Part shown: positions 25,319 through 35,685 of the stretch, in pieces
How positions within the stretch are numbered: position 1 is the stretch's first letter
Layout: the number at the start of each line of letters is the position of its first letter
Origin: Eucalyptus grandis
Lineage: Eukaryota; Streptophyta; Magnoliopsida; Myrtales; Myrtaceae
Direction of reading: 5' to 3'
Assembly (NCBI RefSeq): GCF_016545825.1
Contig: NC_052621.1
Span: 38,144,687 to 38,208,686 of the forward strand
Length of the DNA: 64,000 nucleotides
The notes under the pieces: generated by a model
Database searches by the model: none
What the model was told of the DNA's origin: nothing
The model's input: the letters and a program-made list of their open reading frames with translations, nothing else
Position numbers and translations under genes: made by a program

Positions 25319-25852
25319 GAAATGGATATTAAGATATCTAGTAGGTACTTCTAATTACTCACTTTGTTATGGTGGTACATCTCTAGAGTTGTAGGGTTAT
25401 GTAGATGCAGATCATTTGGGTGATCGAGATAGTGGTAAAAGTACCACTAGATAAGTTTTTACAGTTACAGATACAACAATAAGTTGGGGATCTCAACTAC
25501 AAAAAGTAGTGGCTTTATCGACGACAAAGGCAGAATACGTGGCGATCACAAAAGCCTCTGAGGAAATCATGTGGTTACAAGATTATATGGAGGAGCTACA
25601 TCGAAAACAACTAATCAGTACACTGTGGAGTGATAGTCAAAGTGCAGTGCACTTAGCAAAGAATGTTGCTTATCACTTAAGGACTAGACATATCAAGAAG
25701 TGTTATCACTTTATCAGGTCAGCATTGAAAGATAATGAGTTAAAGTTACAGAAAATTGATGGCTCGAAGAATCTAGCTGACATGTTGACCAAGGTAATAG
25801 ATAGAGAGAAGCATATTTTCTGTACTACTACCATTGATATTACTCTATGTTG
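25319..25852 (+). pseudogene. C1 pol relic, part 2: RNase H C-terminus
   Basis: This continues directly from 7945 once one copy of the GTAGT duplication is removed, giving VKWILRYLVGTSNYSLCYGG. It includes the WGSQLQKVVALSTTKAEYVA motif (about 25478-25545) with the conserved acidic residues, and DSQSAVHLAKN. An open segment runs 25509-25853. Stops occur near 25393 and 25453. A polypurine tract (AAGTGGGAGAT, 25949-25959) precedes the 3' LTR. Confidence 0.92.
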
Positions 25853-25959
25853 ATTGATGAGGAGTATCGCAGAGGCACAAGTTTTTCAACCACTAGTTTT
25901 TGAAGAAAAGGATACAAAGTTGCTTGGTGCTTGGGTATATTTGTCTTCAAGTGGGAGAT

Positions 25960-26386
25960 TGTTATAGATGAAGCCAAATACTTTTAGGGGCATTTTTGTC
26001 TTTTCTATCAGATTTGCTTTTAGGTTAAAAGTGATACCTTTATATTAGCGATGGCAAGACATTACCCAAAAAGACGCTGAAAAAGAAAATAGAGAGGCAA
26101 CAAAAAGAGAGAAGAAAATAGTGAGTTTTTTTTTTTTCCTTTATGAGAGTTCTCAATCTCTTTGTGCCCTGATTTTTAGAGAAGATCATCATTGTATTCC
26201 AACTTTTTTCGAAGTCTAGTGGATTCACAGAGTGTCTTTGTGCAGAGATATAGCCTAGGTTTGGGTGAATTTCGTTAATAAATTTTCTGGTGTGTTCTTC
26301 TAATTCTGTTATTTTATTATTATATTCTGCTTGGTGAATTGTTTGCAAGCGTTATTTTTCTAGAATCAACGTGCGATTTTGTAACA
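25960..26386 (+). repeat. C1 3' LTR
   Basis: 427 bp, directly repeated with 2980-3404. It is preceded by a polypurine tract and followed by laccase exon 5b at 26387. Confidence 0.93.
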
Positions 26387-26967
26387 CGGGACAGAGGTGA
26401 AGGTACTGAAGTATAACTCAACCGTGGAGCTTGTTTTCCAAGGGACGAAATTGGAGGTTGGAATCGATCACCCGATGCATCTGCATGGATATAGCTTTTA
26501 TGTCATTGGTTGGGGACTTGGGAACTTCGACATCAAGAAGGATCCCTTGAATTATAATCTAGTGGATCCACCTTTGCAGAACACCATTGCGGTGCCGAAG
26601 AACGGGTGGGTTGCGATCAGATTTAGGGCGGACAATCCTGGTGAGTTTGAACTAATGTTTGACATAGACGCTTTATTTGTGTTAATATCTAGTGGTATTA
26701 TCTTGGCCCTATATCCTTTTCTGTGCTTGTGTCTTTTAACCTACGCTTAAATTAATGTCATACAAAGCCATTTATACAGATATCTATTGCGTAGATAGAA
26801 AATTACTGGTACTGATTGTGACAAAAATGGGCAGGAGTGTGGTTCATGCACTGCCACATAGAGCGGCACCTGACGTGGGGGCATGGACACGGCGTTCATC
26901 GTGAGTAAAAGGAGTTCCCCCGAGCACCCACTTGCTGTCGCCGCCACCCGACATGCCACCTTGTTGA
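26387..26967 (+). pseudogene. Laccase pseudogene, exons 5b and 6
   Basis: This is the continuation of the gene broken at 2979. Exon 5b (26387-26640) encodes [18 protein letters not shown] and the third copper loop [12 protein letters not shown]. The intron is 26641-26834 (GTGAGT to CAG). Exon 6 starts at 26835 with GVWFMHCHIERHLTWG, the fourth copper loop including the type-1 Cys and its His neighbours. Two one-base gains, near 26879 and near 26930, shift the frame. After them the expected C-terminal tail ending in PPPDMPPC and a TGA (26965-26967) can be read. Removing the insertion and one copy of its 5-bp duplication gives a fifth exon of about 940 bp, the usual size of the large laccase exon. 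The gene is dead both from point lesions and from the 23.4-kb insertion. Confidence 0.93.
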
Positions 26968-27629
26968 TTCTTCTTCGCTTTCAGTCCGTTTTGGGGGAGA
27001 CCTGATGAAGACATTTACTGTCGCCGGGCGATTCGCGTTTGGTCATTCATGCTTCCGTTTAGTTTCGTTTAATATTCCGTCATAATAACCTGCGCGCGAT
27101 GGTATCGATTTGGATGCTGATGCACCCCACCGTAGAACTAGTCTTTTCTTGGAATAAGATAATCGTTTATTTATCCATTTTAATGGGATCCGATCTCGCT
27201 TCTGTCTCTTTCATGATGTTATTACATGAATTGTACCAAAACTATTTCGACCATTAATGAAATGGGTCGTCTGGCAATACTCAAAACTAATGTTTCAAAT
27301 AGGCTTGATCGACACGATTTAAAGATGATGCAATATTTTATTGCCTCTCGTGTTCCAACCTCACTGCCGCGGTGACCGATGCCCATGGGCTAGGTTGCGA
27401 TGAAGCCGAGCTTAATATTTCCGCTGTTGTTGGGTTTCATACCATCCGCCGGACCTAGTTTCCTCTCGCCAGCCAATAGGTTCAGGTCATGCGTGTGCTT
27501 ATTTATTCCCATGAAGTCTAACTGTTGAAAAGTACATACATCATCTCCCTCTCTAAGTAAATTGCACCAAGGCTTATACTAAAACGGTTCTTCGGTTCTT
27601 CTTCTTGCAACTCATCAGAACAAAAGGCA
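26968..27629. other. Laccase downstream flank, nothing recognised
   Basis: It presumably contains the old laccase 3' untranslated region (AATAAG-like signal near 27160). No coding similarity, structured repeat or element end was identified. Confidence 0.4.
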
Positions 27630-27945
27630 AAAGAAAAAAAGGTTCTCATATGCAAGAGATCATATTTTACTATTTTACTTTGATAAAGAAAAACGGTTAG
27701 AAAATCTAAAAAAGATAAGAAACAAGCGGAATAGAGAATTGTGAAGTTTCAGTATATTTGATGTGTATAAAAGAAGAGCAGTGAGCCTATTTATAAACTA
27801 TTTAGATGATTATCGAGGATAACATATCAATCAAAGATATGCACGATCAAAGGGAAAAATATACACAATCCTAAGATAAATTAAAAAAATCAAGAGATAT
27901 ATCCTAATTAACTCTAACATTGGATATTTAATTGTTTCTAACATC
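27630..27945 (-). repeat. Possible minus-strand copia LTR fragment
   Basis: Read on the minus strand, TGTTAGAAACAATTAAATAT follows a purine-rich GAGTTTGAGAGGGA, as at a polypurine tract/LTR border. A TATAAATAGG-like box lies inside. No second LTR copy was found, so the assignment rests on style only. Confidence 0.35.
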
Positions 27946-28184
27946 CCTCTCAAACTCCAGGTGCATAGAAGTCAACTTCAGTTTAGATAAAAAAAATTAG
28001 TCAAAAAACGTCATTGCAATTCAATGTACTGAAGAGAGATCTAGTTAACATTGACTTGGTTGCTTACTTATCATGGGTTGTCGTGCCTAGAATACAAGCT
28101 ACATGTAGGAGGTTGTCATCATGGTAGAAGGCTGTCATTGCAGTAGGAGATTGGTTGTAATGACAGGCTGCCACAAATGTTGCG

Positions 28185-28475
28185 ATGTCTCGAAATTTGG
28201 CCATATTTTGAAATATATGAAATTGTTATATCATTGACACACTTATGGTTATTTTACTTTGAATTGATCACTCATGAGTTAACTAATCTATTGGGTAAAG
28301 CCGTAAATGATTAAAACACGAAAGATCAGAGAATTTGATCAAGGATTGACTGCTCGACCATAAGGATCAACAAAGGTCAATACTACACTATTATAAGTCA
28401 ATTAGTAAATGGATATAAATCGATTTGATGGAAGTACGTAGTCGGTTCGCGAGTGATTCCGCATGACCAAAGAGA
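28185..28475 (+). repeat. Truncated gypsy LTR 5' fragment (G1-related)
   Basis: It reads ATGTCTCGAAATTTGGCCATATTTTG and onward. It follows the first 300 bases of the G1 LTR in order: a CTCATGAGTTAACTAATCTATTGGG-like block, a GACTGCTCGACC block, and GTGATTCCGCATGA. The similarity stops near 28475 at the edge of the minus-strand copia relic. Divergence is higher than between L1, L2 and G1. Confidence 0.6.
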
Positions 28476-29905
28476 GTTATACTAAAGTGCACTTTCCACC
28501 ATTGATCTAAATCATAGCACCTGCATATATTTAGTTCATTAGCAACATAACCACTTTGCAGTTTTCTTTCATTTAAAATATCCAGGCTTCTCTCGCTAAT
28601 GTGTCCCAAATGGATATGCTACAATTCATACTCTCGAAGAAATGCATCCAACGTCTCTAGGGTGAAATTTGTCATTATTTCACCTTGAAGCTCATATAGG
28701 CCACTGAGCTTGATTCCTTTCATTATCACCAATGTACCTCAAATAACTTTCAAAACTCTACATTATGAAGCATACTGACATCTAGCTAAATCTAGGGTAT
28801 TCCAAGAAATTAAGTTTTTCTTCAACTTTGGAACGTGCCTTACTCCAATCAATGTTCTCATGATACCATCATGTATTTTGACTCTAATATTGCCAACACC
28901 TACAACATCGCACTTTGTGTTGTTCCCTAACTGGACTTTACTATTATCTATGCATTTGTAATTAGTAAACCAATTTCTATTTGGTGTAGCATGAAAAGAG
29001 CAATTTTAATTCATAATCCATCCATCAAATGATGAATAATCAGTCATAGACAAGACAAAATCAATACTATCCAAATTACCATCAGTTACAACTACAGCAT
29101 TATCTATAGAATCAACTATAATTCCCTTATCCTTCTCGTTCTTCAACTTAAGGCAATTCCTTCTAAGATGCCCCCTCTTGCCAAAACTCCAATAAATAGC
29201 ACCACCAGTCTTAGACTGACTAATTATGTTCATGTTTATACAACCCTTGCTAACATGTATACTAATTTTTCCTCTATTTTTGCGTACTAAAGCAGCATAT
29301 ATATGTTCATCAAATTCTCTTTTAAGGATGTTCTCACTCATAATCAAATCATGAACCCCATGAAATGTCAAATTGGTTGACCTAGAGGAATTATTTACAA
29401 TAACAACAGTAGTATACCAACTATCGGACAATGAGAATAACATAATCAAAGCATGTATTTCATTTTCAAAGTCAATCTCAACTGAACTCAATTGACTAAT
29501 GATCACATTGAATCCATTAATATGATTTACAATTGATGCACCTTTGCTTATCTTCAAATTAATTAGACGTCACATCAAAAGATCTTGTTGATCATAGAGG
29601 GCTTATTGTACATATCCAATAAGGCTTTCATTAAAACCGCAGTGGTCTTCTCCTTCATGATGTTAAATGCGACATTACGAGCCAACGTTAGCTGAATAAC
29701 ACCCATAGTTCGTCTATTTAGCAATTCCTAATTAGCTTGCTCCATTGTCTCTAGCCTCTCCCTAGACAGGGGCAAGTGTACTTTTATTTGATAGAGATAA
29801 TCCTCAATCTACATCTTCTAGAAACTAAAATCATTCCCATCAAGTCTATCAACTTTGAATTTTCCTTATTTTGTCATAATCGATTTACTTTTACTCAGCC
29901 AAGTC
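28476..29905 (-). pseudogene. Minus-strand copia relic: gag, protease, pre-integrase
   Basis: Reading right to left, gag begins near 29870 with FKVDRLDGNDF and continues ARNVAFNIMKEKTTAVLMKALLDMYNKPS. It is then open for 183 codons (29557-29006) with HINGFNVIISQLSSVEIDFENE. The zinc knuckle has lost its first two Cys (YWSFGKRGHLRRNC). The protease motif reads N-stop-N where D-S/T-G is expected; the Asp codon is AAT at 29009-29011. HVPKLKKNLISW and HLGHISERSLDIL show the protease C-terminal part and pre-integrase domain. The relic ends near 28476 next to a gypsy LTR fragment, so integrase, RT and one LTR are missing. It belongs to a Tork-like copia branch by style. Confidence 0.85.
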
Positions 29906-29907
29906 CA

Positions 29908-29919
29908 GCTTTAATACCA
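29908..29919 (-). promoter_or_regulatory. Primer-binding site of the minus-strand copia relic
   Basis: The minus strand reads TGGTATTAAAGC, two changes from TGGTATCAGAGC, just upstream of gag. The LTR of this relic would start near 29922 and is broken by C2 at 30000. Confidence 0.55.
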
Positions 29920-29999
29920 ATTGTTGTGGAAAGCAAGCAATCGAATAATAAAATAGATAGAAAAAGAAAATAGATCGGACAATAAATTTAAGTGCTTTG

Positions 30000-30961
30000 T
30001 GTTGGAGAAAACTTCTTTATTTGTTTTGAAGTTGACAAAACATTTCCATCAGTCGAGTCTGAAGACTTGCAAACTCTATAGTCAAAGTCTAAAGACCTCC
30101 AGACTCAAGATTTAAAGTCTACCCTTGCTGATAGCTTCCAGACCGACGAAGAAAAGATTTATCTGATGAAGAAGACTTATCCAGATGCGAGTATATCTTT
30201 AAGGATTTGGTTCGTATAGTTAAAGAAGATCTCACGGCTGGAGATAGCATTTCATGATCAATTATTCTTATTGAAATCAATTCGGATAATTATATCTGTT
30301 GATTGGCGAAGTATACTTAGAAGGTTCTACTTATGGAAACCTAGATCCTGATTGTATAAGCAAGCATGATTGGTGGGCTATCATCATATTCCTTAAATAA
30401 CTCAAGATCTCCTTGATTGATTCTGTCCAACGGGTAGATTGGAAGAACTCATTTGGAAGGTGCCAACGGTTATAATGGCATGGAGGAGTATATAAGGAAG
30501 ACGCTCAAGTTATTTAAGTGTGTTTATGAAAGAAAAATTCCAAAGTCTGAAACTCCTAGTTTTTTGCTGATTCAATCGCCGAGCCTAAGTTGTACTCAAA
30601 AGAGAGATTAAATACTTATGAGACCTTAAGGAAGTATAGTAGAGTCCCTACACTGTGGAATCAATGACGTGAGACTGTAAAATCTCTTTTAATTCTTAGT
30701 GAAATCCAACCAGTAGGCTGTTAGTGCGGGAGAGTGGACGTAGGCTTAGTCTAAGCCGAACCATTATAAACTTTGTGCTTCAATTCTCTTTCCCTAAACT
30801 CTTTACTTTATTTTGTAATCTTATATAACTGTTTTACGAGTCTTTATGTACATTACATCTTTAGTCTATTATTCTCAAAAGACAAATTAAGTTGTTAAGT
30901 CTTGCAAAAACTTCTTTAACACCTATTCACCCTTTTCTAGGTGTTCTTACTAGCCATATCA
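30000..30961 (+). repeat. C2 5' LTR
   Basis: 962 bp, TG...CA. A TATATAAG box lies at 30489, and the last bases are TAGCCATATCA. Confidence 0.92.
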
Positions 30962-30963
30962 AT

Positions 30964-30975
30964 TGGTATCAGAGC
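30964..30975 (+). promoter_or_regulatory. C2 primer-binding site
   Basis: TGGTATCAGAGC matches the initiator Met tRNA type perfectly, two bases after the LTR. It is the only fully preserved primer site in the window. Confidence 0.92.
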
Positions 30976-31023
30976 CTGTGTACTCTTTTAATTGAAGTGT
31001 TTTTATTTCTGAGTTAAAGATCT

Positions 31024-32100
31024 ATGGCTAGTTTGTTGGCTCCAGGTTTGGTTGAAGGTCAGAGCAACACCAGACCACCTTACTTTGATGGAAAGGAATA
31101 CATCATATAGAAAAACAAGATGAAAGCAATCCTAAGATTGAAAGATCCTTTGGAATGGGATGTGATAGAAAAATGAATCATTCCTAAAGCTGCATCAGTT
31201 TCAGAAAGAGGAAAAGAAGTTGTGGATGCTAGCGAGATGACTCAAGAAAAAATAACCAAGAGACAAGCTCTTGATGCTAAAGCAATTTACTCTTTATATT
31301 GTGCGTTATCTCCTACTGAGTATAACCGAATATCTTCTTGTGAAATAGCTAAAGAAGTCTTTGATAGGTTGCACATTACCTATGAAGGAACTGATCGAGT
31401 GAAAGAAACAAGGATTAATATTCTACTCAGATAGTATGAAGCCTTCAAGATGAAGTCAGGAGAATCTATCACTGATATGTTTAGTCGTTTTACTGAAATT
31501 GTAAATGGTCTAGAGTATCAGGGACAACCAATCTCAAGACCAATGAAGGTCAACAAATTGCTGCGTGGACTCTCCAAAGATTGGAATCACGTAAAGACTT
31601 CAATAGGGGAAACACAAAGGATCATGCCACTTTCTGTAGACGAACTGGTTGGCACACTTCAGTCCTATGAGGTGGAGCAAATCAACGAGGAGGAAGATCC
31701 TAAAGGTAAGAAGTCAATTGCTTTAAGATCTAACGATGATTACGATGTTCTGATTCTAAAGATGATATGGACGATAAAGAGTTAGCTCTTATGATAAAGA
31801 GGTTTAGGAAACTGAACAAAAATGGAAGAAGATTCAATTGGAAGAAACAAAACACTCAAAAGTTTCGAAACAAATCAATTGAGGATGATGAAGCCAATAA
31901 AGATGTGATCTGTTTTGAATGAAAGAAAAAGGGACACATCGGACCCAACTATCCTCTATTGAAGAAAAAGAAAGGGAAAACTGAGAAATACAAGAAGGCT
32001 CTCAAAGCAGAGACATAGAGTGATATTGAATGCGAAGAAAGTGATGAAGATTATGCTAACATTTGTCTAATGTCAAAATCAAAATTAGACTCAGACTCTA
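31024..32100 (+). pseudogene. C2 gag relic
   Basis: ATG at 31024 starts a gag polypeptide with NTRPPYFDGKE, DPLEWDV, DAKAIYSLYCALSPTEYNRI and FSRFTEIVNGLEYQG (open 31450-31785). TAG replaces a Trp codon near 31110 and TAG at 31432 breaks the frame. The zinc knuckle near 31908-31950 has a TGA in place of its second Cys and a Tyr in place of the last. Compared with C3, about 620 bases that would encode the coiled coil, a second knuckle and the protease leader are missing after SDSDSEIEV. Confidence 0.9.
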
Positions 32101-32139
32101 AGATAGATACAGACTCAGACTCAGATAGCGAAATCGAGG

Positions 32140-35100
32140 TCACTATCAAGGAAAAGATTAAATGGTATTTGAATTGTGGCCGTTCAAGACATATGACTGG
32201 AGATTCAAGTTATTTTATAAAACTTGTTCAAATGAATGGTGGAAAAGTCTCTTTTGGTGGAAATAACAAAGGAAGAATTGTTGGGTGTGGAACTGTAAAG
32301 ATTGGAGGTCTCACAATCCACAATGTCTCCTTAGTGGAAGGACTAAATTACAATCTATTCAGCATTAGCCAACTGTGCGGCACTGGATTCAAAATCAATT
32401 TCCAAGAAGGAGAATGTTCGGGAACTAGTAAAGACCTTTCTCAATCTTTTACTGGACGAAGACATGGGAACATTTATCTTCTGGATATAAAACCAGAAAA
32501 ATCTTAATGTCTAATTTCAATTCAAGATGAAGCAAATCTTTGGCATCGAAAGCTTGACCATGTTAACATGAAGCAAATTGCCAAGATCTCTTCCAAGAAC
32601 CTTGTTTGTGGATTGCCCAACTTGAAGTTTCAAAAATTTGACTTATGTACACCATGTGTGTTGGGAAAACAGGTTAGAAGTACTTTTAAACCAATAAATC
32701 AGGTTTCTACTAATCATGTTTTGCAGCTTCTGCATATGGATCTCTTATGGATCTCTTCGGACCAATCAGAACTCAAAGCATTGGTGGAAAGAGATATTGC
32801 CTAGTAATTGTGGATGATTATTCACGATTTACTTGGGTTTATTTTCTGGCAAATAAGTCTGAAACATTATTTCACTTTTCAAAGTTTGCCAAGAAAGTTC
32901 AAAATGAGAAAGGATATACTATTTCAAGCATACGGACATAGTATGGAGGTGAGTTTAAAAATCAAGACTTTGCCAAATTCTATGAAGAATCGGGTTTTCA
33001 GCATGTTTTCTCTTCTCCATACACTCAAGAACAGAATGGAGTTGTGGAAAGAAAAAATAGATCTTTGCAAGAAATAGCAAGAACTCTTTTAATTGAAAGT
33101 AATATTTCTTCTCGTTTTTGGGTTAAAGCAGTTTCTACAGCTTGCTATATTATTAATAGAGTATTCTTAAGGCCTATTTTGGAGAAAACTTCCTATGAGT
33201 TATTCAAAGGAAAGAAGCCAATTGTTTCTTATTTCATGTGTTTGGATGAAAAATGCAAATGATCGAACTGATAAGTTTGAGGAAAAATCAGACGAAGGAA
33301 TTTTCCTTGGTTACTCAACCTCAAGCAAAGCTTATAGAGTATTCAACAAGAAGACTCAGTCCGTAAAAGAATCTATGAATGTCAAATTTCAAGACTCTTT
33401 GCAAAATCAATTGATTCAGACTCAACCTAAAGAATCTGAATCTACTCTAGACTTTACAAAATCTACCTCCCACAGAAGCAGCTCATATCTCTGAAAATCA
33501 ACAACGGACGGAATTTGAAAAATCAATTGAAGCAGAAGATCGGCAAATCGTCAGACCGACCAGTAACTGGAAGCACAAGTCTAGTCATCCCAAAGAACTC
33601 ATTATCGGTGACATTGAAGAAGGGATTCGCACCAGATCCAAAAAGCAAGAAGAGTCCAGCGCCGTGGCACTTATTTTTGAAATAGAACCCAAAAGTATAG
33701 AAGAAGCTTTAGGCGACGAAAGCTTGATTGAAGCACTGCAAGAAGAACTCAAACAGTTCAACATTAACGATGTTTGGGAATTAACTCTTAAACCAAAAGG
33801 TAAATCCATTATTGGAGCTAAATGGGTTTTCAGGAATAAGATGGACGAAAAATGAAAAGTTGTCAGAAACAAAGCAAGACTCGTGGCCAAATGATATACG
33901 CAAGAAGAAGTGATAGACTATGATGAGACCTACGCACCAATAGCCAGGTTAGAAACAATTAGATTATTACTTGCTTTTGCATGTTATAAAAATTTCAGGT
34001 TATCCCAAATGGACGTCAATAGTGCATTCCTAAATGGATTTATCCAAGAAGAAGTCTATGTGGAACAACCTCCCGGATTTGAAGACCCAAAAGAGACCAG
34101 ACTCAGTATTCAGACTGAAAAAGGCTCTATATGGATTAAAGCAAGCACCTCAAGCATGGTATGAAAGATTAAGTAAGTTTCTAATTCAAAACGGTTTTGT
34201 CAAAGGAAAAGTGGATACTACCCTATTTATTAAAAGAGAAGGTAAAAACTTTCTACTTGTTCAAATCTATGTTGATGATATTATATTTGGATCACCTAAT
34301 GAAAACCTGTGTAAGAAGTTTTCTAAGTCTATGCATGATGAATTTGAGATGAGCATGATGGGTGAACTATCTATCTTTCTCGGATTACATGTAAAACAAT
34401 TGAAGGAAGGAATTTTCATTCACCAAGAAAAATATGCAAAAGAACTCGTTAAAAAGTTTGGATTGGAGAATTGCAAAAAGACTGAGATACCAATGTCAAG
34501 TTCTTCGAAGTTGGACAAAGATGAAGGAGGAAAGAAAGTTGACCAGAAGCTCTATAGGAGTATTATTGGTTCACTTCTTTATCTTACTGCTTCTAGACCT
34601 GGCATTTTGTTTAATGTTTGCATTTGTGCTAGATTTCAATTTGATCCCAAAGAATCTCATCTAAGTGCTGCAAAACGTATTATCAAATACGTTGCAACTA
34701 CCTCTAAGTTAGGCCCGTGGTATCCTAAAGAAGGAGACTTTACTCTCATTGGATATTCAGACGCAGATCTAATAGGTTGCAGAATTGATAGAAAGAATAC
34801 TTTCGGTACTTGTCAATTGCTGTGAAATAGGATAGTATCATGGTTTTCAAGAAATCAAAGTACTGTAGCTCTCTCAACAGCAGAAGCAGAGTATGTGGCT
34901 CTTGGAAGTTGCTGTTCTAAAATCTTATGGATAAAACAACAACTAAGAGACTTTGGAATCAAAGATTCATGCACCGAGATCAAATGTGACAACACCAACG
35001 CAATAAATCTCACAAAGAATCCAATTCTTCATTCAAGAGCAAATCGCATAGAGATTCGACATCACTTTATTAGAGACCATGTTCAGAATGGAGAAGTGAT

Positions 35101-35239
35101 GTTCCAATTCATTGATTCAAAGAATCAACTGACGGACATATTTACAACGCTACTGGAGAAAAACCTATTTAAGTCTATTTGCACCCAGGCCGAACATCAC
35201 ATATCTTATTCAGTAAAGTTTGAAGGAGCTCAGACTTAG
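32140..35239 (+). pseudogene. C2 pol relic: protease, integrase, RT, RNase H
   Basis: In the protease the catalytic Asp is Asn (AAT, 32172-32174) and the next residues read CGR instead of SGC. The integrase zinc domain (LWHRKLDHVN to CTPCVLGKQ) is at 32538-32675. An 11-bp tandem duplication (32736-32757) shifts frame inside HMDL. The second catalytic Asp is a TAG (32939-32941, RT-stop-YGGEF). RT spans 33664-34250 with YVDDIIFG near 34270, in several frames. The frame 34034-34825 is open for 263 codons through FEMSMMGELSIFLGL and RSIIGSLLYLTASRPG. RNase H ends with STAEAEYVALGSCC and HHFIRDHV (34870-35060). The remaining stops are mostly single transitions. Confidence 0.92.
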
Positions 35240-35685
35240 AGATAAAGTCCGAAGGTGCTCAGACTCAGAAAATCAAGAATTACGATTGTAAGTTATTTCG
35301 GTACTAGTAATTTAAATTTTTGGTTAAAGACTTGAAAATGTATGGTTACTTATTAATCGCTAATTGATTGAAATTATCTTTCCAAGTTTTTGAAGTTGTA
35401 TAATTTATTCTTTTTCAAAAGGCAGTTATCAATTTTGAAAAAGGTAGTTATTTATTTCCAAAAGGGAAGTTATTCATTTACGAAAAGGTATTTTTATTTT
35501 TCCTTTTATGACGATTCGTTTACTTTACTTTACTTGCTTTATATACTGTTGAAATCCGTCTTCCTCGTTTTCACTCTCAAACCCTAAAATACTAAACTCC
35601 CACTTGCTCTCACTTTCACTATTATTTAATCCAAAAAGTTTTCACTTTTTTGAGCAAGTCTGTAAATTTCTCATTTGAAGCGACA

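Larger units (their letters stand above)
2980..26386 (+). mobile_element. C1: Tork/Tnt1-like Ty1/copia LTR retrotransposon in laccase exon 5 (split by nested elements)
   Basis: LTRs (2980-3404 and 25960-26386) begin TGTTATAGATG and end TTTTGTAACA. The flanking 5-mers are CAGAA (2975-2979) and CGGGA (26387-26391). They differ by two G-to-A changes, and using CGGGA restores the laccase codons, so I read them as a decayed target duplication. The element's own sequence is 2980-7945 plus 25319-26386, about 6 kb. Everything from 7946 to 25313 is a gypsy element inserted later. Gene order is gag, protease, integrase, RT, RNase H, which is copia order. Phrases such as KGFSQKEGIDYFEIFS and NPGKEHWNVV resemble the Tnt1 branch. 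By eye the two LTRs differ at roughly 40 of 425 positions, so the insertion is old. Confidence 0.93.
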
